Shown here: positions 1 through 12,914 of the stretch, piece by piece
Position numbering within the stretch: the stretch's first letter is position 1
Layout of the letters: every line of letters starts with the position of its first letter
Assembly (NCBI GenBank): GCA_023101725.1
Contig: JALJCO010001220.1
Location: 62,001 to 126,000, forward strand
Direction: 5' to 3'
DNA length: 64,000 nucleotides
Origin: Atherinomorus stipes
Lineage: Eukaryota; Chordata; Actinopteri; Atheriniformes; Atherinidae
Notes under the pieces: model-generated
Database searches by the model: none
Told to the model about the DNA's origin: nothing
The model's input: only the letters and a program-made list of their open reading frames with translations
Translations under genes and position numbers: made by a program

Positions 1-1301
1 ACATTTATTGTTATGCATTTAACTTAAGCTTGTACAATTGAAGTTTTGATCTTTTGACGAAAATCTTTTGATAAGTTTTCCAATTAAATGGTCCATCATA
101 CACCAATATGATGTAGTCTGCTCTTGTTTCAATTAAATGAATCTCTATATTGCACAAATTTTTGATCCTAGTCATACAGATCTTGCTTAAAAGAGCAGAT
201 TACACACAATCATCTCTTCTATTTAATCCCTCTCTTTACACGGGCCACAAACTTACTAAGCAGATTCTCTCAGATTATAGGAAAATATATGTTACAGTAA
301 TATATGACAACATTTACAAATCAACCTGGAACCTTTCAGCACATTTTCCATGCCTTATTAAGAAGACGCCATGCTATTTATTCTTAAAATTGATGCACGC
401 AGTCCATAAATATCTGCACAAGTCAGAATAAGAAAAGCAGGCTGCAGGCTCAAAGGGATGCAGTATTACAGGGAGGTGTCAAGAGGGGAAATAATACCCT
501 CAGCTTGTCTCTTGCAGATGCCATTATAGATCTATTCAGGGCCACTATGGCTATTTACACTGTGCAGGCCAAGAAATCCAACACCACTACTGAAGGCTTC
601 CTGAGTCACATTCACACTCCCTGGATAAAAGATTTTCTTAGCAGATGGTTGCTGACATTTAGTATGCATTTCCCCTCTGTGAACACTATCAGCCTCTTCT
701 CATCTAACCGTCCAGTTTGAACACATACACACTTTTAAATCCCCATTGTCATGGTGACAAGGTTGCCCCAGTGCTTGTTAAGATGAGCAGTTGTCACTGG
801 GTGCTCTGAAATTGTTGGGTGTCATCTTACAGGATGCGTGCTGCCCTGCCAGCATTAGGCCTGTCCTGTCCAGTCTCCTTGGAGTCGACAGTACATACGT
901 GTTGATGAGTGGACGATGTCCTGATGGTTTACTGGGTTTAACATAGAGCCTTTTTTTTTTTCTGATGACCGCCATGTTTGAAAGTCTTGTCAATGTCAAA
1001 AGCCTTATTAATGAGAAACATAACACTGCAGTATACTCTGAATCTAGATCAGATGCTGTGTATTTTCCTAACAAAGATCTAAGCAGCATTAATGCTTTTG
1101 GAACTCAACACAAAATTCTTACAATACCGATGTTTTTTCATCATGGGGGCAAACAAGGATGTTTTTACATTACTCAGGATTACATTACTGGATTTATAGC
1201 ACACAACATTTTATTTAGAGCACACTGACATCAAGACCCATACGGGTTCGTATTTATGTTGTAACCAAGCTTCATTAGTGTCCTGTGTTTTGTTTACACA
1301 G
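1..1301 (+). other. esrrg intron sequence upstream of the first visible coding exon
   Basis: No exon is recognisable here. It should be intron of the esrrg gene, because the coding exon at 1302 continues a codon begun in an earlier exon outside the window; the DNA-binding zinc-finger exons must lie to the left. The stretch 740-930 is more GC-balanced than its surroundings, but no open frame or known motif supports a function. A T-run lies at about 951-961. Confidence 0.6.
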
Positions 1302-4300
1302 GTGTGCGTCTGGACCGGGTTCGGGGAGGCAGACAAAAGTACAAGAGGAGAATAGACGCTGAGAACAGCCCATATCTGCACCCGCAGAACACCTTGCCAC
1401 AGAAAAAAACATGTAAGTGTCCAAATCATTGTCTGCATTTTTATCTGAAAGGCTGTAACAGTCAAACTATGTTTTACCTGGCATAACGTTTGAGAATTTC
1501 TTGTAACATACTTGATAATGAATTTGTATATCAATCACACATTTATTAAGTCTTTTTTGTCAGTTAAACTTCGATTCGCATCACTATTCATGGTTTCTAA
1601 TTCAAATTCAAGTCACTTAACTGAATCGTATCGTATCGTTATAAATGAACAAATATCATCCATGTATCGAATCAGAAACCATGAATCGTGATATGAATCT
1701 AATCGTTATTAACCGAATCGTTACACCCCTAAGTCTTTTACTTTCTTGCATGACATTGATTGCAAAAAGTATGAATGGGAGATTTTTAAGAGGCTAAAAT
1801 TAAGATTTATTAACAATCCCTAGCGAAAATTATTAAAAATTTGGCACCTTTATACTACTAGCATGTTTTGTTTTGTTTTTTGGCTCGGTGGGGATTCTGT
1901 TAAATTATGTGGTTACAAAACAAAATCATGGATTTAGCAATGCTGAAAAACAGCATCTCAAGAAGTCACCCTTTTTTCAAGGTAACCAGTTATCACATAA
2001 TAACTAGGCAACTTTGCTGCCTAGGTAATGGCAGTAGTTTGCTGTTTTACTTTCACTCTCATCACATCATTTCATGTCATTTACATCTTTTCAAGTGTAA
2101 TATAAAGAGTGCAAAATAAATAATTTCGTGTTCATGAATGATTGAGAGTTTAATGCGCTGCCTAATGTTGCTACCCCTCAGTGAGGGCAGTACATCTCTT
2201 AATAGTCCTTTTAACAGTGGAAAAAAGGAGAGGAAGAAAAAAAAAAAACATTTAAAAAAATCCTCTTTAAGCTTCTGCAGTACCCCTTGGGTAATACAAA
2301 CAGACCAAACATACAGGGGAGGCTCGGTGCTGCATCAGTGTGTGGCGACTCTTAAAAAGCTGTAATTGTGGCATCAAATGAGTGACAACGGCGTTGTTGG
2401 TGAGATTGGTGTGGTTCCACTCTGCTGGTTTGCCCTGACACACGTGTCACTTCAGCTTTGTGATTATCTCCAGTTTAGAAGCAAATCAGCAGTGCATCAA
2501 CATTAGCTTGGCCCTATTTCACCTCTGTACTTTTAACACAGGTCATGGCCAAACAACCTGTAATAGCTTATGTGTTTACGTAAACTAGAGTGAAACCCAA
2601 AACTTTGACAGTAAAACATAAAGTCTGTCGCACCATTGTGATAAAATAAAAAGCTTTGTCTTCCCAGGATTGAGAGATGATCAAGGCAAGGTTGAAACTG
2701 AGGGCTAATATTTATTGTAATTGTTATTATCACAACTGGTCAGAATCTTAGACAGTAAGTTGAAGCAAGCATGTGTTATTCTGTTCACTTCCTGGGATAG
2801 ATTTCCCCAAACTCTAGCAAAGAAAGACCTCTGTTTTCTCATAGTTTTCAAAGATAATTTAACTGTCAGCTTGAGATACCATAACTTATCTGGTTACCTC
2901 AAGGTAACAAGGGGAATGACATGTAAAGAAATATTCAAGCACAGCTGCTCTTGGCTTTCAGTATAAACATCAGTCAGCCATATCACTGAAGCCACCTATG
3001 TGCATGTCCCCTTTGTAATGTGATGAATCATGACTGGTGATGGTACAGGTGCTATCTTTAAAAAGGGATGTCCTGTGGTTACAGCTGCCAGGATGATGGC
3101 AATAGGTCCCCCGTGCACGATAGCTTGGAGCACCTGCTGCGACCTGAGCTTGTTTCAGTGCATCTTGCAGATATTGATCAGTTTGACATGTAGGGAATTT
3201 GCAATGGAGGTCAACACTTTTAGGCTGTTTGTCGTGTTCCTTGTGGGGAGCGGTTTATGCATTGTGATGATTTTTTTTTACTGCTTGTGTTTTGGTGTGT
3301 GCTCTTTTTTTTTCATTTCTACTCACTTTTACAAAAAGGATGTCTCCGAGTAACAGTAATCTCTCTTTTAGTCTCTGTAGGTGGTGCGGTAGAGAACAAG
3401 GTGGTATCTCTGCTGCTGGTCGCCGAGCCAGAGGCAATCTTTGCCATGCCAGATCCCACGGTACCCGAAAGCGACATCAAGGCCCTGACCACGCTGTGTG
3501 ACCTCGCTGATAGAGAGCTGGTGGTCAACATTGGCTGGGCCAAACACATCCCCGGTATGTTTCAGGCTCAATCCCCCTGTCTCACCCACTCAGTCGTTCC
3601 CTCACAGAAGCTGCCACACACACATTAGGTTCACTAAGTCTCTAATCAGATCGGAAGAGGGATTGTTCTGACTTGTGGTTGCCAAGATGCTCACTGGCAG
3701 CCCAGAGAAAGAAGAGAACATTAACTTGGCTGTGTGTTATCTGTCAGTCATCCTCTAAGTGTGTGTGTGTGTGTGTGTGTGCATGCTCTAAGTTGCGTGC
3801 CATGCCCTCAGTGACCAAAGGGTGTTCTGACAACAAGATGACCAGTGGCTGCATGGAAGTTTTAATTTATTTCCTGGGATGCAGACTGAATTACGGAACC
3901 ACAGAAGGGGGGGTCAAGAGGTTTTTATTTTTATTTTCCTGAATTTCCATGCAAAAAGGGGAAAGCTAGATTCTTCAAATGCCAAAAAGTAGGACATTTA
4001 GTATCAAAACTTTCCATATTAGTGTATCTGTATCTATATCTGTATCTATTATGAATAAACACTTCAAAGATTTGAGTGACAGAAAATATAATGAATTAAA
4101 AGGGGGTGGATTGGGATTTATTTTAAATAATAAATCAACCTGCCAGCTTTTTTATGTTTGATAATTATTACATTTATCAAAGTTAGAAAAATTCCTTTCA
4201 ATATCCTTGTCAACACTGATGTCTATATGACTTGTATTTGGTGTAATGGTGCAGCTTCACAAAGTGATCATTTCAATGTTCTACATTATTTTAAACATTT

Positions 4301-5805
4301 TAGAGCATCAATAAAGAGTTGGTATAACCTGATAGTGAAACCATCTGGGGTAAAGTAAGATAAGGGAATCTTTTTTTTTTTTTTACAGCCTCCCTTGATT
4401 TCCTTTCCATCCGTTTTTCTTATCTCTCTATTCCTGTGCCTGCTTTATCAGCCATGTTATCCACACCCAAAACATCACAAGGAGACACCTGGGATTTTTT
4501 TTTTAAAGTTTTTTTGTTGATGTCTTGTCTCTGAAATGCTTACAAAACAACCAAAGCAGGTGTGTGTTTGTGTGTGTGTGTTTCTGTTTATCTACTGTAT
4601 TCATCCCTGTGTTTCTTGCTACAAAGGAGATATGAGGCAATGATTTCATGTGTGTTGTTATCCCTCATCAGCAGTTCCATAGTTCTGTTTTGTATAATAA
4701 ACCCACTCCAGTCCCCCCCCCCCCCCCCCCCCCCCCCGACCTCACAGCCCCCGGGCAGCTCCTGTCTGTCTGTCTCTTTTCCCCCCATTTTTGGCTCTTT
4801 ACTGTCAGTGCAGAAGACAGATGGAGTCCGACTGATGGGTGTATATTTGTAGCCCTTTGCCAGTGGAGGGTTTTGCTGGGGGAGCAGACAGCAGTGAGAG
4901 GCGGCTGTGCACACAGCAGATACCCACCTGAGGGGAGAAGGACAGAGGGAAGAAGGGGCAGTTTTTATCCAGATGTCAAACACATTTTACTCAAATTTCT
5001 TAGATGTCACAAAAAATACATGAAATGCAACAAAATATATCAGGCATGTTCTGGCAAACAAAAGGTATTCTAGATGGGAAGATTTATGTCAAAAAAGAAT
5101 CTCCCAGAAAACTTGAAGGTTGGCTGGCAGGCTGTTCTACTTTAGTGTTAGATAATGTTCAATGATTTTGTTAATGACCCCTGGCTGTGGTTGTGGAGGA
5201 GCTTAATATACCCCCTCTGTTACTTCTGCATAGGTGTTTGTAATGGCAATACCTCAAACATTACAAATACATTTTTACATTTGCCTTGATTATGGTCAAG
5301 GGAATTATTTTGAGAGGAAAACAAAACAAAATAACCAATAACTCTTCAATTTATTTTGTTCACATCATGCAAATGAAGAAAAGCTCAACACCAAACGATT
5401 TTTTAATAAAATCTTGTAAAATCTGTTGAATTGTTGAGTTTGTCCAGTAATTAAACACAGTTAACCCACAGTCTATTTGTACAACACTCACTATCATGAC
5501 TGGCATCTCTCACTTCCTCCCTCTTTGTTTTGTTTCTCAGTTTATGTAAGCTATCTGTCTGCTAATGGTTTTGAGTCTCTGTTGGTGTTTGTGTGAATTA
5601 AAAAGTGTCCCTCTTCAGGGAAACATGCTTAATCACTTTCCCCCAGAAACTTGAATAAGTAAATACCAGTTTGATTAGCTGAACCTTGCATAGCTACCCT
5701 TGTTCCGCATAAAGACTGGAAAAGGTGGGGAACTGTTAGCCAAGCCCAGTTTAAAGAAAACCCGTTAGCAACTTTAAGTATTACTACAATTTTTTTCATT
5801 AATTT

Positions 5806-5848
<43 letters not shown>

Positions 5849-8800
5849 TTAACTATAAAAGTCTTGTCATTTTAGAAAGATAAGGACTAGATTTGAGCCT
5901 AAAAGCTAGCTTTTTCTTATCTTTTTGCTAAGCTATGTTTACCTAGAAATGAAATAAATTTGACAAATATTCATTTTAACTAGACTGGCCAGATTTGTGG
6001 CAGTAAATTAGTTATGCTGTTCCTTATCAGTCACATAAACTAGAATGATCTGGTTCAGTCACCTGAATAAATTGGGTCAATTTATATCTTTGCAAACATT
6101 GTATTTCAGCTTTCTGATCCAAATCAGCTGTGGAAATTTCAAAGTTATTAAATGATTTTTTTTTTTTCAAAACCCATCCATAATTTGGGTGCTTATCAAC
6201 TTTTTTTTTAACTTAAACCTGACTAAAGGCTAATAAGTTATTTAGATCAGTAAAAGAAAACTATCTGAGATGAGTCTCTCAAACTTGATAAACACAGTGT
6301 GGGGGGAAATTAATACAAGTTTCAAACTGAAGGTCCTGCTATTTCACTCAAGTTCAGATTGATAAAAGCTCATGTGTTCTTCACCTTTTCAAATGTGGGA
6401 ATTGGCTTTATTCTTGTTCCTCTAATTTTATTTACATACACTGCTTGGTTAGCACAGATTAAATTGTATCTAGATATTATCTGTTCAGCATTTTTACTTT
6501 AAACATTCTACAGTAATATATTTTTTGTCAACTTAATCAAATCAGATGCAACTAAAGATGCTTGGATGCTGGACATACAAGAGACAGTTGAGCATTGTAT
6601 CATTTCCAGGGCCCGTTATTTGTATATTTTCTGTCCCTACCTGTTGGCTATGTAACATGAGATTATTGCACTGTGATCTGAACAGGCTGTCTTCTCAGTG
6701 ACTGAGAAACTTTGATTTGGTAGCCGATAAACCTTTTGAATTTCATTGAAGAGACAGAGACAAAACAGGAAAGACAGACGCACGTGGATAAACAGGACCA
6801 TTGGAGAGAAAGGGCAAAATTATAGCTCACATGAGATGACAGGCATCACAATATGGAAGACAAAATGCTAACTGTTAAAAGTGGACAATGATATCAGGCA
6901 ATGACAAGATTAGAGACGCTGTGACAGTAAATGAAGAAAAAGGGTAGTTAAGAGACACATAGACAAAGAAAATGGATGTTTAAAAGAGAAAATAAAATGT
7001 CTGGCCCTTCCTAGCAGCGTAATGGCCATGTCACATCAGCTCTGGATGAGTGGCGGGACACGCAGCCCCCATTGCTGGGGGAACCAGGGTCCTGGGCAAA
7101 GTGTCCCAGGCCTTCTGAGTTCTTTGCCCAGGGGGAGGTGAGTGTGACGGAGCTACTGTCCTGCCCCCCCCCTCTCCCGTGTCTGCTTTTATCAGGCAGA
7201 TTGACAGTGATGTGGACTGAAGTCTGAGGGCCAGACTGGCAGATGAGCTGGCTAAAGACCAACTGCCCTCTTTGTTTTTGGCCTTTTTTAAGTTTCTGAT
7301 CGAAGTTGGCTGTCGAATATGTGTGTGTTTAAGGCGACTGTGGTGTGACTGCTGCGCTGACATGATATGGACTGCGGCTGTATTTCTAGATACTTGTCAG
7401 GCTAAAGTGGAGCATCCTTTTTTGGCATGGATGATTTATGGCTGTAATAAAGAGTAATAGGAGTAGCAGTTATCAACAGTGAAAAAATAAAAAAAAGAAA
7501 TGTGGAGGGTTTTAACAGTAATTTAGGTAGTTTTGGACTGCAGGAACCCTTTTCATTGTTGCTCTAACAACTGGTAGTTCCCCTTTCTGTTTTTTTGTGT
7601 CTACACCACAGGAAATGCCGTCCAGTGCAGTTCATAGAACTGCTTTTATAGTCTTTTTTTTCTTCTTTTTAGCTCCTACTTCAGAGAAGGGGCTTTCTTA
7701 GCATGGGGGTAACCATCTGTGATGCAGCTGTATGGTAATGGGTCAAAATGGCCTAAATATACAGCAACTGGTCCAAACAACATAGGTGTTTGACTTTAAC
7801 ACTGTAACCTGCTTTTACAAAACAAAAAAAGCAATAATTGAAAGACAAAGAATTTCATATAAATAAAAGTATGTAATGTTGGCACTAAAAAACCTAAACA
7901 AAACGTTGAGGAACAGGGCAGCAGCTAAGCCTTGGTTGAAAAGTGATGGCACAACTATGCCATGATATTCCACAACTCTTTTTCAATGTGATACTTTAAC
8001 ATAAACATAAAAACACAAATAAAAACCCTGTCTACTCTGCTGTTCTTCTTGAACCCTGCTTTGTTCTTTTAAAACATTATCTTTATTGAAGATTTAACAT
8101 GTATTTGTCCATAAAATCTATCATTAAATTGCTTGAGATTTCATCAAACACTGACTCACCCAGGTCCCTGATCCTGATCGATGGGCCTGAGCCAGAATAC
8201 TGATCCCCATCGACCAATGAAATTGTGCACTGACAGCGTTTCCAATCAATCACTGAACGATAGTGGGGAAATGGGTGCCACTGGCGTCGCCACGGTGATT
8301 GTAAAGAGCAGTGGCTCCTGATAACAATCACCGATGGTGTCAAAAATACAAACAGCTCCCCCGCCTCACCCTGCCCTGTAAAAATCACCCGTTTAATTAC
8401 AGTAAACGCATGTGTGGGTGTGTGTATGCAGGTTTATGCGGGGACAGTTAGCAGGTTTAATCATACTCCTGTGGGGTGTAATTGTCAATCAAAGTAGGTG
8501 TGTCCTACAGAGAGTAATTAAATTTACCACCAATTCATTTCTTCTGTCCTTTATTAAACCTTTTGCTGTGTGGCCATTTCATACGTAAAATCTTTGTGAT
8601 GGAGGCATAGTCTGCACTGGGGTAATAATGCTCATATAAATGGATAAGTGCCCCAAAACCCAGTTAGAATATCATACAGGTGATGTTGCTGCTGCTTGGT
8701 ATTCCTGCCTGCTGCACCTCCCACAGTGTCCAACCAGCTTTCTCTGCCTCCTCTGCCAACTCCTTGATGGCCTTCTGCAGGTTTACTGGTAGAGGAGGAT

Positions 8801-10013
8801 TTGTTAGCTCTCACTCTGCTGCGCTCTCATTCTACATTTCGCCAACAACTCTGCTAGCTTCCTCAGACCTGGTTGTGCCACCACCTGATGCGCTCTTGTG
8901 CCAGTGCAACTTTACACCCTGACAGAATTTGCTGCAGGCCGGTGTTGCCTCGGCTGCACAGGGGGCTCTTTTGCTTTCTTCCAAACCACTTGGAAGGTTA
9001 AAAACCTCATTCCTGCCAGATATAGAAGAATATATTGTCACTACAACACTTTTTTGTAAGAATAGTTTGGGTAAACATGAGCTTGAACTGAATCTACAGG
9101 GTTCCTGGAGTTGTGGCAAACCAGAATTGGAGAAAAAAAATGGGGCATGCAAAAGAACACAGTCACGGTCACTAAAAAAGAATTGTGAATGATTTCTCTT
9201 GTTGGGAAAATTTGATTAATGGTTGACCCCACTTCCCATATAAATAACATTTAATTTTTGCAATATCAAAATATACACTGCTTTTAGGCAGTGCTCAACT
9301 TTAACTGTGCTCTAATCCCCCAAACAAGAATAACCCTTGTAACTTGATCAGGTTTGTGCACCTTTGTGGGATTCTTCCTTTTATGCCTTTCTGTCTTCGC
9401 CTCTCTCCAGGTTTCCCCTCACTTTCGCTAGCAGACCAGATGAGTTTGCTGCAGAGCGGCTGGATGGAGATTTTGATCCTTCGAGTGGTGTTCCGCTCTC
9501 TGGCCTTTGAGGACAAGCTGGTTTATGCTGAGGACTACATCATGGATGAGGAGCAATCGAAACTGGCTGGGCTGCTTGACCTCAACAATGCCATCCTGCA
9601 GCTGGTGAAAAAATACAAAAGCATGGGACTAGAGAAGGAGGAGTTTGTGGTCCTCAAAGCTATCGCGCTTGTTAACTCAGGTACTAAGCTTGTTATTACA
9701 GACTAGATGCTGTATCTGTTCACTATGTTTTGTATAAATTAACGTTTTAGTTCCATTTTTTCTTATAGACTCCATGCAAATTGAGGACTTGGAGGCGGTT
9801 CAGAGACTCCAGGATGTCCTTCATGGGGCCTTGCAGGACTACGAGGCTGCGCACCACCCAGAAGATCCTCGACGCGCAGGCAAGATGATCATGACCCTCC
9901 CTCTTCTCCGTCAGACAGCCGCTCGTGCCGTCCAGCACTTCTGCAGCATCAAACAGGACGGCCGTGTGCCTATGCACAAACTATTCCTCGAACTGCTAGA
10001 GGCCAAAGCCTGA
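1302..10013 (+). CDS. esrrg: Estrogen-related receptor gamma-type nuclear receptor, C-terminal exons (partial)
   Basis: Four exons: 1302-1412, 3381-3554, 9411-9680 and 9769-10013 (stop TGA 10011-10013), all with AG/GT borders and matching phases, giving about 266 C-terminal residues. Exon 1 carries the post-zinc-finger extension and hinge ([16 protein letters not shown]). The rest is the ligand-binding domain: helix 3 [10 protein letters not shown], the [12 protein letters not shown] signature, [15 protein letters not shown], and the AF-2 helix [13 protein letters not shown] at the C terminus. ERRs are constitutively active orphan receptors that bind ERRE half-sites and regulate mitochondrial and energy-metabolism genes. 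[19 protein letters not shown] is closer to ERR-gamma than to remembered alpha or beta, and the downstream ush2a tail reproduces the ESRRG-USH2A linkage. The teleost ohnolog (esrrga or esrrgb) is not decided. Odd: helix 3 reads VVNIGW and helix 5 ILILRVV, where family members have I and G. Confidence 0.9.
1413..3380 (+). other. esrrg intron with a small MITE
   Basis: Intron between the hinge exon and the first ligand-binding-domain exon, bounded by GTAAGT and a CTCTGTAG acceptor. Apart from the hAT-like MITE at 1556-1730 it contains A- and T-runs and no convincing extra exon. The plus-strand open frame around 3030-3353 does not resemble any family I know. Confidence 0.6.
1556..1730. mobile_element. 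hAT-like MITE with 8-bp target-site duplication
   Basis: The ends are flanked by identical 8-bp copies AAGTCTTT at 1548-1555 and 1731-1738, the size expected for hAT insertions. Inside are long imperfect inverted arms (about 1570-1604 and 1669-1705) rich in GATTCATGGTTTCTGATTC-like sequence. The right end reads CGTTACACCCCT, the common fish terminus whose reverse complement is AGGGGTGTAACG. The left end is less well preserved. Non-autonomous; no coding sequence. Confidence 0.7.
3759..3781. repeat. (GT)n microsatellite
   Basis: About eleven GT dinucleotides in the esrrg intron. Confidence 0.95.
4713..4737. repeat. Poly-C run of 25 bases
   Basis: Uninterrupted run of 25 C in the esrrg intron. 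Its complement is a G-run able to form G-quadruplex structure, and its exact length is likely to be sequencing-error prone. Confidence 0.95.
5811..5847. repeat. (GT)n microsatellite
   Basis: About eighteen GT dinucleotides in the esrrg intron. Confidence 0.95.
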
Positions 10014-11540
10014 TCAGAACATGGACAGACACCAGCTCTTTTCTGACCCAAGAGGTTAGGACGACAGGTAATGAAGGATGACGGGTAATGGTGGGGTTTG
10101 ACTGAGTATTTGTTCATTTCAGCTTGCATTAGACGATAAAGTCTCAAATTTGCAACCACTGGGAACATAGCAGCTGGAACATTTGTAGAGCCACAACCCT
10201 TCTGGTTCCTATGAAAGTTTGAACATGGGTGGAAAAATATAAGCAGCCAAGTCTGCATAAATGTGCTGACTCGCTTTAAAGAATGAAGAAAAGCAGAGGA
10301 ATCGCCTTCTACAGATATTTGCAGTTACATGCCAAACGTAGTTTTTTTTTTTTTCAAGACCACCTGATACTTGAAGATCCTCATGGATTATTTTTTTCTT
10401 TTAAAGCTTGTAAAAATCTGCTTTCTTGTGCATTTAGAGAACTTTTATGATTTGGTGTAATTTGTCCTTTTTGTATAGAAAAGGTAAATGTGCCCTATAG
10501 GAGGTAACCAATTAGTCTTGCCAAAGAGTAAAGACTTGTATAACTGAATAATACCAGCAAATCTCCATATAGTAATATTACGTGGCCTATGAGATATTCA
10601 CATAGACCTGCTTCCTTGCTCTAGTTGTGCATTGCAAAATATATCCGTCCACATACTACATTCATGCACATTTGACAAAAGGAAGTGAGGACGTGATCTG
10701 CAAGAATACAACAATAACTGGCCTCTTGGATGACAAAGGTTTCAGGGAACGAGTACTTAATGTCATGATGCAACTGTATGACAGCAAAGAAATATTTATT
10801 TAAAAGTGGCTGTGTTCTGTTAGTTTCTTTTACTTATTAATGAGCATCAGCAGTGGATGATCATTTTTTAAAGATTTTTAACTGATATCGTAAGATAATT
10901 TTTTACTAGCTTCTCTGCTACAGCACTGAAATCTACATCATATCATGACATTAAAGACAACCTGATTATAAGTGGAATCTGTACTAAAGGAACATATTAT
11001 CGTAGAGTTGTGTAGAAGACTATGACTTAATGTAAAAAGGCTGCCATAATGTATATCCTGGATTGGGGAGGGGTGGGAAGGGTGGGGAGGCTTGATGTCT
11101 TTTCTATGGTAGAAGTGTAGGATGAAATTTGTGCACTATATTTCCTTTTAGCCATAAAGTTTGGGGGACTTGGTGATGGCGCTCTGTTAATCTGTTAGAG
11201 TGTGCTGTGTTAAGATTATTTAAATTTACCGCATGTCAAATGAAGGGATTAAATTTGGAAAGAATCTCAGTAATGAAATGTCCAAGTCTTTCTCTTTCAT
11301 TTGACTTGAGGTACTGTGACGCTGTAGCGTGGGTATTTTTGTTAAGATGATCAGATGTAGCAGCAATATGACAGTTGAAATATTTGTCAAGTAAGATTTG
11401 CTGTATATACATCATTTTTATGCCAACAGATGTGTTTAAAGATGCAAAAATGCTTTGTCTGGATGAGCTGTGGCGTACTGTTTCATTCTCAGGTGGATTT
11501 TTGGGCAATAAAGATGATCCCCTTAATGTAAAGCTCATAT
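10014..11540 (+). other. esrrg: esrrg 3' untranslated region with candidate poly(A) signals
   Basis: The sequence follows the esrrg stop codon without an evident splice site and contains A/T-rich stretches, as in long nuclear-receptor 3' UTRs. Candidate poly(A) signals are ATTAAA at 10950-10955 and AATAAA at 11507-11512. The true end is not determined. Confidence 0.5.
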
Positions 11541-12156
11541 TGTCCCAGTGTCATCTTCCTCAGTAAAGCAGAGAGAGCGGTCTGGAGAAAATTCATTCAC
11601 AGCCTGTAAGTGGGTCCAGTCTATTCTGCAGTCTGACAATGGATTGTTATTTCTATGTTGGACCCTGTATGGCCCATTTAGGCCATCTGAGCCCAGTTGG
11701 AGATTTATAATTAACAGGAATAATGTAATGAAGTCTAACAGTGGCCCCAGAGAGCACTGGTCATCATCTGCCTGTTGAGGCTGAGAGAAGCAGAGGCATC
11801 CCACTCATCGCTTCATCATACAGTTACCCTGAGATAAACAAACTCTCTCTATACTATTTATAGCTGCGTTTAGTAACACTTTAATATAATCCCTTTCATT
11901 TACGAGCTGTAGAGAAAGGCATTGTTTATATTGTAACTGAAGGCAGGTTTAAAGGCATTTTGTGAGTGTTTATGAGTGAGTTTGTCAGCCACTCTTCACA
12001 AATCATCCAGGTTATCTATAATGGCTTTATGATAGGTTAATGAATGAAAGGATTTTAAAACTCTTAACTCAGTGTTCACTCAGTTGTCTTCAGAGGCTTT
12101 TAGCAGCACCTTGTGGCCTTTAATGGCAGATAAAATTAGCTTAATTGTCTTGTCAA

Positions 12157-12517
12157 TTAGCCTCACAGTAAGAAGGTCGCTGGTTCGATTCCCGGCTGGG
12201 GAGGGGGTTTGAACAATTCCAACTGTGGCCTTCCTGTGTGGAGTTTGCATGTTCTCCCCGTGTATGCGTGGGTTCTCTCCGGGTACTCCGGCTTCCTCCC
12301 ACCATCCAAAGACATGCATGTTAGGTTAATTGATCACTCTAAATTGCCCCTAGGAATGAATGTGAGCGTGAATGGTTGTCCGTCTCTCTGTGTTGGCCCT
12401 GCGACAGACTGGCGACCTGTCCAGGGTGTACCCCGCCTCTCGCCTGATAATAGCTGGGATAGGCTCCAGCAACCCCCGCGACCCTGAACTGGATAAGCGG
12501 TACAGAAAATGACTGAC
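12157..12517 (+). mobile_element. tRNA-derived SINE-like retroelement with 11-bp target-site duplication
   Basis: Flanked by identical 11-bp copies TGTCTTGTCAA at 12146-12156 and 12518-12528. The head resembles the 3' half of a tRNA, with box-B-like GGTTCGATTCCCG, followed by the body common in teleost genomes (GTGGAGTTTGCATGTTCTCC, GGTTAATTGATCACTCTAAAT, GACAGACTGGCGACCTGTCC) and a tail GGATAAGCGGTACAGAAAATGA. The box-A part is reduced. The duplication shows target-primed insertion. A fragment of the same 3' tail recurs inside adcy3 at about 58972-59037. Confidence 0.85.
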
Positions 12518-12914
12518 TGTCTTGTCAACTGATATTACTGTGTCACATATAATCTATTCTCTCTAAACAATGTTTAGAGAGGACAAAATGTATTAATTAA
12601 TTTCAATGTTTGGAAAAACTTTTATTCATACTAATAATGACAAGTTTAACTTAATTATATTTATGAAATACTATACATAGTAACACATACTTTTTGGGAT
12701 GAGTAGCAGATGCCTTATACACATTTATAAATTTAAAAAAATGTTTGTTTTAGGTGTCAGGACATCAAAACTTATTTGATCCTTACCAGATTTAAGAAAT
12801 GTTAATTACAACCTTGAATGAATAAAAATATCTGACAATTATTTACTTAAAATGTGGAAAAACAAGTCCATTTTCACTGCTTCCAAAGGATTCAAGTTGA
12901 TAAGTGGGTGCTGC

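Larger units (their letters stand above)
3555..9410 (+). other. Large esrrg intron with microsatellites and possible conserved non-coding blocks
   Basis: A 5.9-kb intron inside the ligand-binding domain, between IPG (phase-1 donor at 3555) and FPSLSLADQ (acceptor CTCTCCAG). It contains GT repeats (3759-3781 and 5811-5847), a run of 25 C (4713-4737) and T-rich tracts. Two blocks, about 7010-7265 and 8090-8560, have balanced composition with few homopolymers and could be conserved regulatory elements. No exon is recognised. Confidence 0.55.

Noticed and set aside
3257..3380. Upstream extension of the esrrg exon frame ([11 protein letters not shown]...)
   Set aside because: This is polypyrimidine tract read in frame before the CTCTGTAG acceptor; the exon starts at 3381 by phase.
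4562..5073. Overlapping open frames with a poly-Pro/poly-Gly run
   Set aside because: Created by translating the 25-base poly-C tract; no splice sites or conservation evident.
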